Assembly: GCA_023819145.1 (NCBI GenBank)
Contig: JAMWCW010000011.1
Coordinates: 1-48,791 of the forward strand
DNA: 48,791 bases
Direction: 5' to 3'
DNA from: Candidatus Omnitrophota bacterium
GTDB lineage: Bacteria > Omnitrophota > Gorgyraeia > DTHP01
Shown: piece after piece, positions 5,414 through 14,400 of the stretch
Layout: every line of letters starts with the position of its first letter
How positions within the stretch are numbered: position 1 is the first letter of the stretch
The notes under the pieces: model-generated
Told to the model about the DNA's origin: nothing
Database searches by the model: none
The model's input: only the letters and a program-made list of their open reading frames with translations
Position numbers and translations under genes: made by a program

Positions 5414-8257
5414 TCATCGACAGAGGTAGGTGAAGGAACAATTCTTACACTGATATGGGTCTTCGGCATCCGCTTGAAAGGGAGTATTGGGGTCTAAGAT
5501 ATCTTTCAAAATGCTCTCCAATGCCCGATGATAGACTTTGATAATCTTTTCTCTATTTACTAACTCCTTCTCTTTAATTAAAAGAGAAATCCCCTGATTC
5601 TTGGATAATTCCTTAATAAAATATAAGCCAGCATTGATTTCTTCTCGTCTATAATTTTTCTTATTGCTCACCAGATAGAGATAGAGGGGAAGCTGAAAAG
5701 ACCTCAACGTCTCCTTCAAAAACTTCCTTTCAAATCCCTCCGTTTCTATCCTTTCTATACCTTGAGGCATAATTTTCTTATCCGCACCAGTTTTATAATC
5801 CAAAATCAAAAGACTATTATCAGAGAGCCTATCGATACGGTCAACAATCGCCTGGAATTTAAATTTAATTCCATTAAATTCTATTCTACCTCTAAACTTT
5901 TCTTCTAAACAGATTACCTCCTTCACCTGGCGTTTCATTTCATTCTCCAAGAAATTAGCCATCCGGAATTTAAGAACTTCTTCTATAAGAAAGGCCTCAG
6001 ATTGCATACGATTAGCAAAAATTTCCGAAAACTTTTTTTCTAATACAGAAAAGAAATATTCCTTAAATCTTTTGTCTATAAAGAAGCTTTTCCCCAAAAA
6101 AAAGGAAAAAGTCTCTTTTAGCAATTCATGGATAAATCTTCCAATGTCTTTACCCTCTGGCTCATCAAATATATCCTCTTTCTCTTCAAGTCTAAGAACA
6201 TACTGGTAATAGAATCTGAGCGGACAGTTAAGGTAGGTATTTAGACTCGAAGAAGAGTATTCAATATTTTTCAGAAACTCTATAACCTCATCATTCTTTT
6301 TAACCTCTACCTTCTCGGGAATGATAGACAAGTTAAATCTTGCCTGCGGTATAGGTAATATCTCCTTATCCTTAAACATCCGCTGTTTTTCCCAGATAAG
6401 CTTTTCTATAAATCTACTCTTTTCTTTGTCCTCCCGTTTCTGATAAACAAGAAATACATTTTTTGCGGAAGAAATGATTCTTTCAAAATAATAACGCTGA
6501 ATTTCTTCTTCTCTCTCTAAACGATTTATCCCCAAACCAATCATTATCTCGCGGGGAATTAGAGGTTCGTAAATCTTTAAATCTGGTAAAACTGCCTCAT
6601 TCATATCCATCACAATGACGTTTTCGAAACTGAGTGCGCGAGTTTCCAGTAGTCCCAAAATTTGCAATCCTTTAAGAGGCGAACCAGAAAAGGAAATGAA
6701 TTCGCTTTCTAACCTCTGCTGAAAAATTCTAAAAATTTCTTCCCGAGGAAAACTGATTTTTTTAAATCTTGCATTCTTAAACTCCTCGATGATTTCAAAA
6801 ATTCGCTCTGCCATTTTTAAATTAAGGGGATAATGCTCTACCAAACTATTCTTTAGAATAAAATCCATAAATACTTCAAGATTTAGAGAAAAATCTTCAA
6901 AATTACCAAGCTCTTCCCATAAAGCAAAAAAAACCTCGTGAATTTTCTTAAGAATTTTTCTCAACTCATACCAGTCTATTAACAAATCCATTTCCTTTAA
7001 TGTTTCAAGTGCATTTTTAAAGATTTGGGAACAATTTTCTAAAGCTGACAGTTCTATAAATAAACTTCCACCCAAAGGGCTAAATTGCTCTCCACGCAAT
7101 ACCTCTTCCACTTTATGAATAAGGATACGCGTAAAAGCGGGGCTTCTTTCTAAAGAAAGGCTCTTGACTAAAGGATGGCTAATAAGCGAAAGATAATCAG
7201 GAGTATAATATAAATTTCCTTTCCGCGTCTCCTGAGTCTTAAATATTTTCTGAAATAAAACATAGAGAGCACTGCGTTTAAGTGGATACCCCAAGGAAAC
7301 GTTGTAAGCGTTAACAAAAGCGGTTATCTCAGAAATTAACGGTATAAGACTGCGCGGTTCAGGTAAAATAATAGCGGTCTTATCTAAATTATCTAAACTT
7401 TTCAAAATCTCCCTTACTAAACATACTTCGGAATGGGTATCAAATCCCGCTTGAACCGAAAGGTTGAAAGAGGGATTTCCCTTTCTTTCTGGCTTTATGG
7501 TAATAGAAAGTTCTTCGGCAATCTTTTTTAAACTTATCCAATCTTCCATAGCCCCCTGGAAGAAAAGCATTGCTTTATTACGTTGGTAGAGGTTTTTTAT
7601 AATTTCCATTTCTGTCCGCTGCAAATGGAACAAACTACAGAAAAATATCTTCTCAAACTCAGAAATTTCTATCATCTTAATATACTCTGCAGTAAGAAAA
7701 TAGATTCTTCCCCGTGTATAGAGATTATCTCTCTCCAGATGTTCTATATAAATCTTTTTTAGGCTGAGAATATTTTCAAGAAGTTCATTTACCTCCCCAG
7801 GCACATCAAAACCTAAACTTGCTTTCAGTTCTATATTTCTCAAAGGAATGTCTGTCATCTTTTCTAAATCCAACTGTTCAAAGAAAAAGATTATCTCCTT
7901 AGCCCAAGGTAAGAATTGGGAAAAATCCTCTCGTCTTTTTAAGATTTCTGGAAATTCCTTTTTTGCCAGTTCGTAGATAATAAAGGCGCTATCCATAAGA
8001 GATAATTTTCTAAAATTTATCTTCTTAGAAAAAACATATTCTACAAAATCATCCATAGAAAAAAACTTTGGCGAGATAAATCCTTTTTTAATCCTCCTTG
8101 CTAATTCTCTCTTCAAAAAGAGCCCCGGTCTTTTACCTCCAAAAACAAAGGCAAGTTTACTTAAGTCCTTGCCATTTTTTAGATAATTCTCTTCAATAAA
8201 GTCACTAAGACATAAAATAAAATCATCTTCAAGACCAAAAGTAATTATTTCTTCCAT
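5414..8257 (-). CDS. AddB-like PD-(D/E)XK nuclease subunit with Fe-S cysteines
   Basis: This large protein (947 aa) is the likely partner of the adjacent helicase in double-strand-end resection. The C-terminal 270 residues form a RecB-type nuclease: GRFIHELL near residue 705, then ILDYKTG near 820 with the catalytic D and K. One cysteine precedes the nuclease (YLNCPLRFYY, about 678) and three follow at the end (CKNCSFTYLC, about 936-945). This is the four-cysteine pattern of the AddB iron-sulphur cluster. No Walker A motif is visible; the equivalent N-terminal segment reads FVFGGKRPGLFLK, so the helicase half is probably structural. It starts a few bases after the stop of the upstream helicase gene, consistent with co-translation. 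Confidence 0.8.
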   Translation of the reverse strand: MEEIITFGLEDDFILCLSDFIEENYLKNGKDLSKLAFVFGGKRPGLFLKRELARRIKKGFISPKFFSMDDFVEYVFSKKINFRKLSLMDSAFIIYELAKKEFPEILKRREDFSQFLPWAKEIIFFFEQLDLEKMTDIPLRNIELKASLGFDVPGEVNELLENILSLKKIYIEHLERDNLYTRGRIYFLTAEYIKMIEISEFEKIFFCSLFHLQRTEMEIIKNLYQRNKAMLFFQGAMEDWISLKKIAEELSITIKPERKGNPSFNLSVQAGFDTHSEVCLVREILKSLDNLDKTAIILPEPRSLIPLISEITAFVNAYNVSLGYPLKRSALYVLFQKIFKTQETRKGNLYYTPDYLSLISHPLVKSLSLERSPAFTRILIHKVEEVLRGEQFSPLGGSLFIELSALENCSQIFKNALETLKEMDLLIDWYELRKILKKIHEVFFALWEELGNFEDFSLNLEVFMDFILKNSLVEHYPLNLKMAERIFEIIEEFKNARFKKISFPREEIFRIFQQRLESEFISFSGSPLKGLQILGLLETRALSFENVIVMDMNEAVLPDLKIYEPLIPREIMIGLGINRLEREEEIQRYYFERIISSAKNVFLVYQKREDKEKSRFIEKLIWEKQRMFKDKEILPIPQARFNLSIIPEKVEVKKNDEVIEFLKNIEYSSSSLNTYLNCPLRFYYQYVLRLEEKEDIFDEPEGKDIGRFIHELLKETFSFFLGKSFFIDKRFKEYFFSVLEKKFSEIFANRMQSEAFLIEEVLKFRMANFLENEMKRQVKEVICLEEKFRGRIEFNGIKFKFQAIVDRIDRLSDNSLLILDYKTGADKKIMPQGIERIETEGFERKFLKETLRSFQLPLYLYLVSNKKNYRREEINAGLYFIKELSKNQGISLLIKEKELVNREKIIKVYHRALESILKDILDPNTPFQADAEDPYQCKNCSFTYLCR

Positions 8258-8262
8258 CTGCC

Positions 8263-11200
8263 TTAGACCTTTTTTAAAGAAAAATCATCTAAATAGATTA
8301 AGAAACCGTTAATCTCTTTATGGGGATAGACCTCATGCAATAAAGAGATGTATTCCTTAACCTGTTTAAAATCTTCATCCTCTCGGTCGTGACTCGTCTT
8401 AAAATCAAGAAGGAAAACTTCTTTATCTTTCACAATAAGACGGTCGAGCCGATAGGTTTTGCCTAAAGAATTTACCAGTTCTAACTCCTGGAATACAGAA
8501 CCCTCTTCTATCATAAATAATTTATAAAACTCTTTATGCTCTAAAAGATTTAAGACGGTTTCCTTGATTTTGTCATATCTTTCAAAATAAGGAAAAGCAA
8601 GCCTTGTCTTCTCTATTGCCTCCTGCACCAATATTTCTTTTTTCTTATGGTATAGATTACCAATAAGGGAAAGAACCCAATGCATAACTTCTCCATAAAC
8701 TATCCCTTTCCTATCTATTATTGCTGATTTTTCTACAAACTCATCCTTTAAGATGACTATCCAGTCTCTATAGCGTGACCCAGAAATCTCAATAGATTGA
8801 GAAATGGCTTCTTCTTCCCTTTTAGAAACCCTCGGTTCGCCATATTCAAATCGCTCCTTAGGAAGAAGTAAATGAGCAAAATTTTTCTTTCCGCCGACAG
8901 TGGGAGAGGAAAATATATAAAGCTCCTCTTCTGCCCGTGTAAAAGCAACATAGAGAGCATTCAATTCGTCAATAAAAGAATATAGATATTCTCTCTTATA
9001 TAATTCTGATAAGCGGGGGGAATAATCGTTATAGACCTTTTTAAAATACAACAGGCGTAGATTGTCTCCATCGCCTACAATAAATTGTGAGAATGGCTCT
9101 AATACCATCTCCAGAAATGGAATTATCACTACCGGAAATCCCAATCCTTTTGCCTTATGGATAGTCAATATCTTAACAGCATCGGTGCTGGCAACATCTA
9201 CATAGAGCTCTTCGGGAGGGGCATTTTCAAAGAATTCCAGAAAAGAAAGAATATCAGGGCAATTCTCTTCTCTCTCTTTAACTAACTCCAAAAGCTTCAT
9301 AAAAAAACCCTGATGTTGAGGAAAATTTACGAAGAGGGAGAATTTTTCAAAAAGCGTGATTAATAGCTCGTATAAAGGAACAAAACCTACGCTCTTAAAG
9401 AACTCCTCTATAAAATTTTCCCAAAAAGAAGGAAATTCTTCACGGAAATCACGATAGAGGTAAGAGGTCTTGCCACTAAGTGCTCTTTTGAAGATAAAAT
9501 CATGCATTGTCTCTTTATTTACCTCTGCCCTTTTACAGAAAATATCCCCCAAGATAAATGCAGCAAAAGATAGATTGTCAACGGGATGGGACAAGAATTT
9601 AAGAAAAGAAACAATTTCCTTTATGTAGGAATTATCTCTTACATTAAGGGTCTTTTCTGACTCTACAGGAATTGACTCCTTTAATAACCAGGCAGTAAGA
9701 ATCTCTACTTCGCTATTTTTCCTCGTCAATAAAGCAATATCTTTAAGGAGATAAATTTTATTTAATTCTTTTATAAGCGAAATTAATCTTTCTTGTAACC
9801 ATTCATCGTGTTCTTCTTTATCTCCGTAAGAAAACAATCCTAATTTTACATATCCCCCATTTTTAAGATAATTCTGTTTTGCATCTTTAAATACCTCGCT
9901 TATCATTTTTATCTCAGGTTCGCTAAAGCTTATCTTTTCTTTATCAATATCTTCTTTCTCCTTAAGAAAACGCCTTAAGTTTTCTTCAGAAAAAACAAGG
10001 TTATTAAATTCAACTATTTCCTTTCTACTGCGATAATTTATCTTAAGTAATTCTTTCTCCGCCTTGAACCCTCGAAAAAAGTATTTTGCTTCTTCAAAAA
10101 GAGAAACCTCGCCTCCACGAAAACGAAAAATTGCCTGTTTTTTATCACCCACGTAGAAAAGAGAGCCTCCTCTCGCTAAAGCATCCCTAATCATATCCAC
10201 GAGATTATTCCATTGGAGTATACTGGTATCTTGAAACTCATCGATAAGAAAATATCTTAGACGCAGAGAAAGACGATAATATAACTCAGGAAGCCCCAAA
10301 CCTGTCTCCTTAAACAGCGAGTTTGCCTCTTTATTCAACGACTCCAGAAACAAGATGTTCTCTTTGCGACTGTATTTATCTGTATGGTTAATAACTTTAT
10401 TAAATATCTTAATATAGGAATTAAACAATATTACCGATTCCAATTCGCAAATTTCTTTTAAACCTTTCCTTATCTTCTGCCAAAGCTGGATAACTGGGGA
10501 AGGGGTATCACTCCCTTTTTTAATCGGAACAACCTCTTGTTTAAAATATTCGGAGATTTCTGAAACATCAAAATTATCGCGGGAGGTCTCTAAGAAGGAT
10601 TCAAGGTTTTTAACAAATCGCTGGTAGGTTGAGGAAGGAAGCTTTTCATAAAGAATTTTTATATCTTTAAGGAGTATTTTTTTTCTCATAAATAATTCTT
10701 TGCTCTTCGGTTCATTAGGAATAAATTTACCTGCATATTTATTGTAAAGAGAAAAAAAAGAAACAATAATTTCTAGAATATTTTTCTTAGGGAACCAGCC
10801 TGTTTTGTGTTCAATGGTAAGATACTGAATGATAAATTCACGGAAAAGTTCTAAAATTTCTTTTTCGGAACTGGCTTTATCAATGAGCCTATCCAAACTA
10901 TAGGTAAGATACGGTAAATAGTATCTTTCGGTTTTAAAACTTGCAGACAACCCTAATCTGAATGCACAACCATAAAGAATGGAATTAATAAAACTATCAA
11001 TGGTCTGGACTTGGAAAAAATTATAATTTCTTATCAAATATTCCATAATCTGAAATGCCCGTCGACGCGCATAATTTTCATCTACGCCCAGAGAAAAAAG
11101 CAAATCATTTTTTTCTTCCTTACTCTTAAAGCTGTCCAGTGCAATTTTCTTTAAGAAATCCAAGATTCTTTCCTTCATCTCCAAAGAAGCCTTATTAGTA

Positions 11201-11394
11201 AAGGTTATTGCAAGTATGGAGTTTAAAGGAATTTCTCCTTCGCTAAGCGAAGGATTAAAGAGAAGATAAAGATATTTTTTAGCGAGGTAATAAGTTTTGC
11301 CTGAACCTGCAGATGCTTCTACATTTAGAATCTGTGGTAACCCCGAAGCCACAATATTTTTACCGGACATATCTCGCTTACCAATAGAATGCAT
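8263..11394 (-). CDS. AddA/RecB-like UvrD-family helicase-nuclease
   Basis: A superfamily 1A helicase of 1043 aa. Walker A is ASAGSGKT (27-34), Walker B is FLIDEFQDTS (about 384), motif V is TIHKAKGLGFP (about 744) and motif VI is YVAFTRAEEELYIF (about 818). A C-terminal nuclease motif, LLDFKTS (about 995), is followed by an alpha/beta tail. Together with the downstream AddB-like protein it would form a RecBCD/AddAB-type enzyme that degrades DNA ends and loads recombinase. The ATG lies only five bases after the stop of the upstream amidohydrolase gene. A second ATG at codon 9 is possible. The AddAB name is by analogy; the pair could belong to a divergent bacterial branch. Confidence 0.85.
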   Translation of the reverse strand: MHSIGKRDMSGKNIVASGLPQILNVEASAGSGKTYYLAKKYLYLLFNPSLSEGEIPLNSILAITFTNKASLEMKERILDFLKKIALDSFKSKEEKNDLLFSLGVDENYARRRAFQIMEYLIRNYNFFQVQTIDSFINSILYGCAFRLGLSASFKTERYYLPYLTYSLDRLIDKASSEKEILELFREFIIQYLTIEHKTGWFPKKNILEIIVSFFSLYNKYAGKFIPNEPKSKELFMRKKILLKDIKILYEKLPSSTYQRFVKNLESFLETSRDNFDVSEISEYFKQEVVPIKKGSDTPSPVIQLWQKIRKGLKEICELESVILFNSYIKIFNKVINHTDKYSRKENILFLESLNKEANSLFKETGLGLPELYYRLSLRLRYFLIDEFQDTSILQWNNLVDMIRDALARGGSLFYVGDKKQAIFRFRGGEVSLFEEAKYFFRGFKAEKELLKINYRSRKEIVEFNNLVFSEENLRRFLKEKEDIDKEKISFSEPEIKMISEVFKDAKQNYLKNGGYVKLGLFSYGDKEEHDEWLQERLISLIKELNKIYLLKDIALLTRKNSEVEILTAWLLKESIPVESEKTLNVRDNSYIKEIVSFLKFLSHPVDNLSFAAFILGDIFCKRAEVNKETMHDFIFKRALSGKTSYLYRDFREEFPSFWENFIEEFFKSVGFVPLYELLITLFEKFSLFVNFPQHQGFFMKLLELVKEREENCPDILSFLEFFENAPPEELYVDVASTDAVKILTIHKAKGLGFPVVIIPFLEMVLEPFSQFIVGDGDNLRLLYFKKVYNDYSPRLSELYKREYLYSFIDELNALYVAFTRAEEELYIFSSPTVGGKKNFAHLLLPKERFEYGEPRVSKREEEAISQSIEISGSRYRDWIVILKDEFVEKSAIIDRKGIVYGEVMHWVLSLIGNLYHKKKEILVQEAIEKTRLAFPYFERYDKIKETVLNLLEHKEFYKLFMIEEGSVFQELELVNSLGKTYRLDRLIVKDKEVFLLDFKTSHDREDEDFKQVKEYISLLHEVYPHKEINGFLIYLDDFSLKKV

Positions 11395-11399
11395 TTGGT

Positions 11400-12185
11400 C
11401 TATAGCACAAGAATCTGGCGGGCGTTCAGAGACAGTATACGCTCCTTCAACTCTTTAGGTATTTCTAGGCTTTTCAAGAAATCGAGGTCTTGTTTTTGGT
11501 CGATTAAAGGAAAATCTGTACCAAAAACTATTCTCTCAGGAAGATGTGAGAGTATCATCGCCTTAACTTCCTCCCGAGGCAAGTAACTGAAAAAGAAAGA
11601 AGTATCAAGGTAGATGTCTTTTCCTAAAAGATGTTTCTTTACTTCCTCCCACAATCTAAACCCGCCAAAATGGGCTGCTATGATACGCAATTTGGGAAAT
11701 TTTTCTTTGACATTCAGTAAACGCCGAGGCGATGACCGCACCATCTTTGTTCCCGAAAGCTCCTCACCACAATGGAATAAAACCGGAATGTCTAATGACT
11801 CCGCGAAACTGTACATCGGAAAAGCAATCTCATCATCAATATAGAAATCCTGAAATTCTGGCTGCAACTTTATCCCGTCTCCATGCTCCTTTACCCTCTT
11901 TATCTCTTCCTTAAGCTGAGGATATTGGGGATGAAGGGAGCAAAAAACCTTAATTCTTTCACTCCTTATTCCGAAGAGCCAGTCGTTTATGGAAGGAACC
12001 TGCTCAACACGCGTAGCCACAGCACACACAACACTTACTTCGATATTGTTCCTATCCATAAATCTAAGCAGGGTATCTAAGGTGGGTTCAGCCACTAATT
12101 TAACTCTGAAAGAAGATTCTAAATGCTCTTGGGCTTTACGCGATACTTTGTTGGGCCAAGCATGAGTATGGATATCTATAATCAT
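11400..12185 (-). CDS. Amidohydrolase-2 family metal-dependent hydrolase or decarboxylase
   Basis: The TIM-barrel metal-site residues are visible in order: HTH (H6 and H8), H138 in LFHCGEE, H172 in AAHFGG and D224 in FGTDFPL. This is the layout of the amidohydrolase_2 family, which contains hydrolases and 2-amino-3-carboxymuconate-semialdehyde- or gamma-resorcylate-type decarboxylases. Its start codon abuts the stop of the ACT-domain gene. It shares the operon with aryl-acid enzymes, so an aromatic or aliphatic acid substrate is plausible but unproven. Confidence 0.75.
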   Translation of the reverse strand: MIIDIHTHAWPNKVSRKAQEHLESSFRVKLVAEPTLDTLLRFMDRNNIEVSVVCAVATRVEQVPSINDWLFGIRSERIKVFCSLHPQYPQLKEEIKRVKEHGDGIKLQPEFQDFYIDDEIAFPMYSFAESLDIPVLFHCGEELSGTKMVRSSPRRLLNVKEKFPKLRIIAAHFGGFRLWEEVKKHLLGKDIYLDTSFFFSYLPREEVKAMILSHLPERIVFGTDFPLIDQKQDLDFLKSLEIPKELKERILSLNARQILVL

Positions 12186-12614
12186 CTACAACTCATAGAG
12201 CTCTTCTTCGCTCACAATACTGAAACCACTTTGGGAAAGAATCTTTTCCAAACCTAACCCTAAATCCTCTATTTCTAGACAGCAGATTCCCTTCTTGTTA
12301 GGCCCAATAAATCCGTGGGCGTCAATAATGTTTACTTTATGCTCAAGTAAAATCTTAGTCAGTTTATAGAGATTCCCTACCTTATCTTCAATAGATACAA
12401 CGCAGATATCTTTTAGCGCAACAGCAAAACCTGCCTCCGCGAGAATCAATTGTGCCTGTTCGGGTTTATCTACCAAAAGTTTAACCATGCCAAAATCCCC
12501 TCTGTCCTGAATGGTAAAAATAATAATATTAATGTTGTTCTCCGACAATACTTTGGCAATAGAATTAACCCTCCCCGGCCGATTTTCTACAAAAATATTT
12601 ATTTGTTTAAACAT
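12186..12614 (-). CDS. Tandem ACT-domain protein (copy 1)
   Basis: About 142 residues form two ACT domains, the first opening with FVENRPGRVNSIAKVLSENN and the second with VEDKVG-like residues near 77. These are the usual Gly and Leu positions of small-molecule-binding ACT regulators. The ATG at 12614 is preferred over a GTG six bases earlier, because that GTG lies inside the GGGGGTGG ribosome-binding site; the paralogue at 13955 has the same arrangement. ACT pairs of this kind commonly accompany phenylacetate-CoA-ligase-like genes and probably bind an amino acid. It sits between one such ligase and the amidohydrolase. Confidence 0.82.
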   Translation of the reverse strand: MFKQINIFVENRPGRVNSIAKVLSENNINIIIFTIQDRGDFGMVKLLVDKPEQAQLILAEAGFAVALKDICVVSIEDKVGNLYKLTKILLEHKVNIIDAHGFIGPNKKGICCLEIEDLGLGLEKILSQSGFSIVSEEELYEL

Positions 12615-12623
12615 TGCCACCCC

Positions 12624-13934
12624 CTATAATTTTACGCGAGAATCCACTACGCGTTTTGCTTTGCCTTCGGAAACAGGTAAACTACCAGGCTCGTGTAATT
12701 CAACTATAGGATTTACAATAATTGCTGACCGTAGATTGTCCTTAATCTTCTCCTTTAAATAATCCAGTTGACGCACATCGCCTTGGAATAATTTGGAATA
12801 AATCTCTACCTTAACCGTAAGTCTGTCCAAGGTTCCTTCTTTATCGAGAAAAATCTGGTAGTTAGCCCCTACTTCAGGAATACGCATAATTACCTCTTCT
12901 ATCTGAGAAGGGTATAAATTTACTCCATTGACAATGAGCATATCATCGGTTCGACCGGTAATACGCGATATGCGACGGTGGGTGCGTTTGCAAGGGCATT
13001 CCCCTTTGTAGATAAAGGCAAGATCCCGTGACCGATAACGCAAAAGCGGAGTGCCCTTTCTCTTTAAGGTAGTAAAAACCAGCTCTCCTTCTTTTTCCTC
13101 TCCTAAAGGTTCCATTCCCTTAGGGTCAATAACTTCCAAAATATAAGCATCTTCCCAGGTATGCATTCCGCATTTGTAAACGCATTCAAAACTGACTCCC
13201 GGACCGTTCATTTCACTCAAACCGTAAGAATTGTATACATCGATGTTAAAAAATTCTTCTATTTTCTTGCGCGTATTCTCTGAATAAGGTTCTGCTCCAA
13301 GATATGCTTTTTTGAGAAAGAGGTCTTTCAGAGAAAAACCGTATTCTTCTATCTTAGTGCCAATATGAAGCATATAACTGGGAGTAACATGAACCACTGT
13401 GGTTTTAAAATCTTTCATAAGTTGTAACTGGCGTTTTGTATTTCCTGCACCCGAGGGAATAACTGTCATTCCCACGCGTTCTGCACCATAATGTAAACCC
13501 AAACCTCCGGTAAACAAACCATAACTCATCATATTCTGAAAAACATCATTTTTGGTAGCTCCAGTAGCAGTTATGCAACGCGCTACCAAATCTGTCCAAC
13601 TTTCCAGGTCTTCTCTGGTATGGTATATTACAGTCGGTATGCCTGTTGTTCCACTGGAGGTATGTAGTCTTACTATCTCTGACAATCCTACAGCCAGAAT
13701 ACTATCGGGATAGCACTCTCTTAAATCATCCTTGGTAGTAAAGGGAATTCTTTTTAAATCATTGAGGTCATTTATATCCTCTTCCGAGTTAATACCTGCT
13801 TTTCTCAAACGGTTTTTATAAAATTTGGTCTTTAGTGCAGAAGCAACGGTTTCCTTGAGTAATTTAAGCTGCAATGCCTTTAAAGAATCGCGGTCAAGCG
13901 TTTCCAAATCTTTGTTCCAGTATAGAATGTCCAT
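12624..13934 (-). CDS. paaK: Phenylacetate-CoA ligase-like enzyme (PaaK family, copy 1)
   Basis: A 436-aa adenylate-forming ligase of the short PaaK type. It has the phosphate-binding loop HTSSGTTGIPT (91-101), the YGLSEMNGPG adenine/acyl region, and the C-terminal hinge GRTDDMLIVNG followed by a YPSQIE lysine-domain start. It should activate an aryl-acetate or similar carboxylate to its CoA thioester with ATP. It forms a repeated ligase-ACT unit with the next pair at 13955-15702. AGAGG lies upstream of the ATG. The exact acid cannot be read from sequence. Confidence 0.87.
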   Translation of the reverse strand: MDILYWNKDLETLDRDSLKALQLKLLKETVASALKTKFYKNRLRKAGINSEEDINDLNDLKRIPFTTKDDLRECYPDSILAVGLSEIVRLHTSSGTTGIPTVIYHTREDLESWTDLVARCITATGATKNDVFQNMMSYGLFTGGLGLHYGAERVGMTVIPSGAGNTKRQLQLMKDFKTTVVHVTPSYMLHIGTKIEEYGFSLKDLFLKKAYLGAEPYSENTRKKIEEFFNIDVYNSYGLSEMNGPGVSFECVYKCGMHTWEDAYILEVIDPKGMEPLGEEKEGELVFTTLKRKGTPLLRYRSRDLAFIYKGECPCKRTHRRISRITGRTDDMLIVNGVNLYPSQIEEVIMRIPEVGANYQIFLDKEGTLDRLTVKVEIYSKLFQGDVRQLDYLKEKIKDNLRSAIIVNPIVELHEPGSLPVSEGKAKRVVDSRVKL

Positions 13935-13954
13935 ATGCTAATCTTTAACCTCTA

Positions 13955-14386
13955 TTAAAAATTAATAATGTCTGCTTTACCGATAACCTTTATTTTATTC
14001 TTCTTCAGTATCTCTATCGCCTTGTCCGGGTCATCAAAGCGAAAAACCAAAAGGGCGTTGTCAGAAAATTTTTCCGTGAAGCCATACATATATTCCACAT
14101 TAATATCATGTTCGTATAAAACTTTCAACACCTCTGCTAATCCTCCGGGCTTATCGGCAACTTCCACCGCTACGATATCGGTAAACTTGGCTACAAAACC
14201 ATTTTCTTTAAAAATGCGTAACGCCATCTCTGGATTATCAACTACAAGGCGCAAAACTCCAAATTCCTCACTTTCAGCAATAGACAGAGCACGAATGTTT
14301 ATCTTGTGTTTTCCTAACAAAGCACATGCTTCATATAGTCTGCCTTTTCGATTCTCTAAAAATACCGAAATTTGAACAAGTTTCAT
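13955..14386 (-). CDS. Tandem ACT-domain protein (copy 2)
   Basis: A 143-aa protein with two ACT domains (FLENRKGRLYEA near residue 10; VADKPGGLAEVLKVLYEHD near 79), paralogous to 12186-12614. A strong GGGGGTGG site precedes the ATG at 14384-14386. Its place directly after the second PaaK-like gene shows that the ligase and regulator were duplicated as a unit. It likely senses an aromatic or branched amino acid linked to the pathway; this is inference. Confidence 0.83.
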   Translation of the reverse strand: MKLVQISVFLENRKGRLYEACALLGKHKINIRALSIAESEEFGVLRLVVDNPEMALRIFKENGFVAKFTDIVAVEVADKPGGLAEVLKVLYEHDINVEYMYGFTEKFSDNALLVFRFDDPDKAIEILKKNKIKVIGKADIINF

Positions 14387-14400
14387 ACACCACCCCCTTT

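Noticed and set aside
13968-14375. Long plus-strand ORF opposite the ACT-domain gene
   Set aside because: It is a shadow frame of a well-supported ACT gene; low complexity and no ribosome-binding site. Other antisense ORFs over purH, mnmE and rny were rejected for the same reason.
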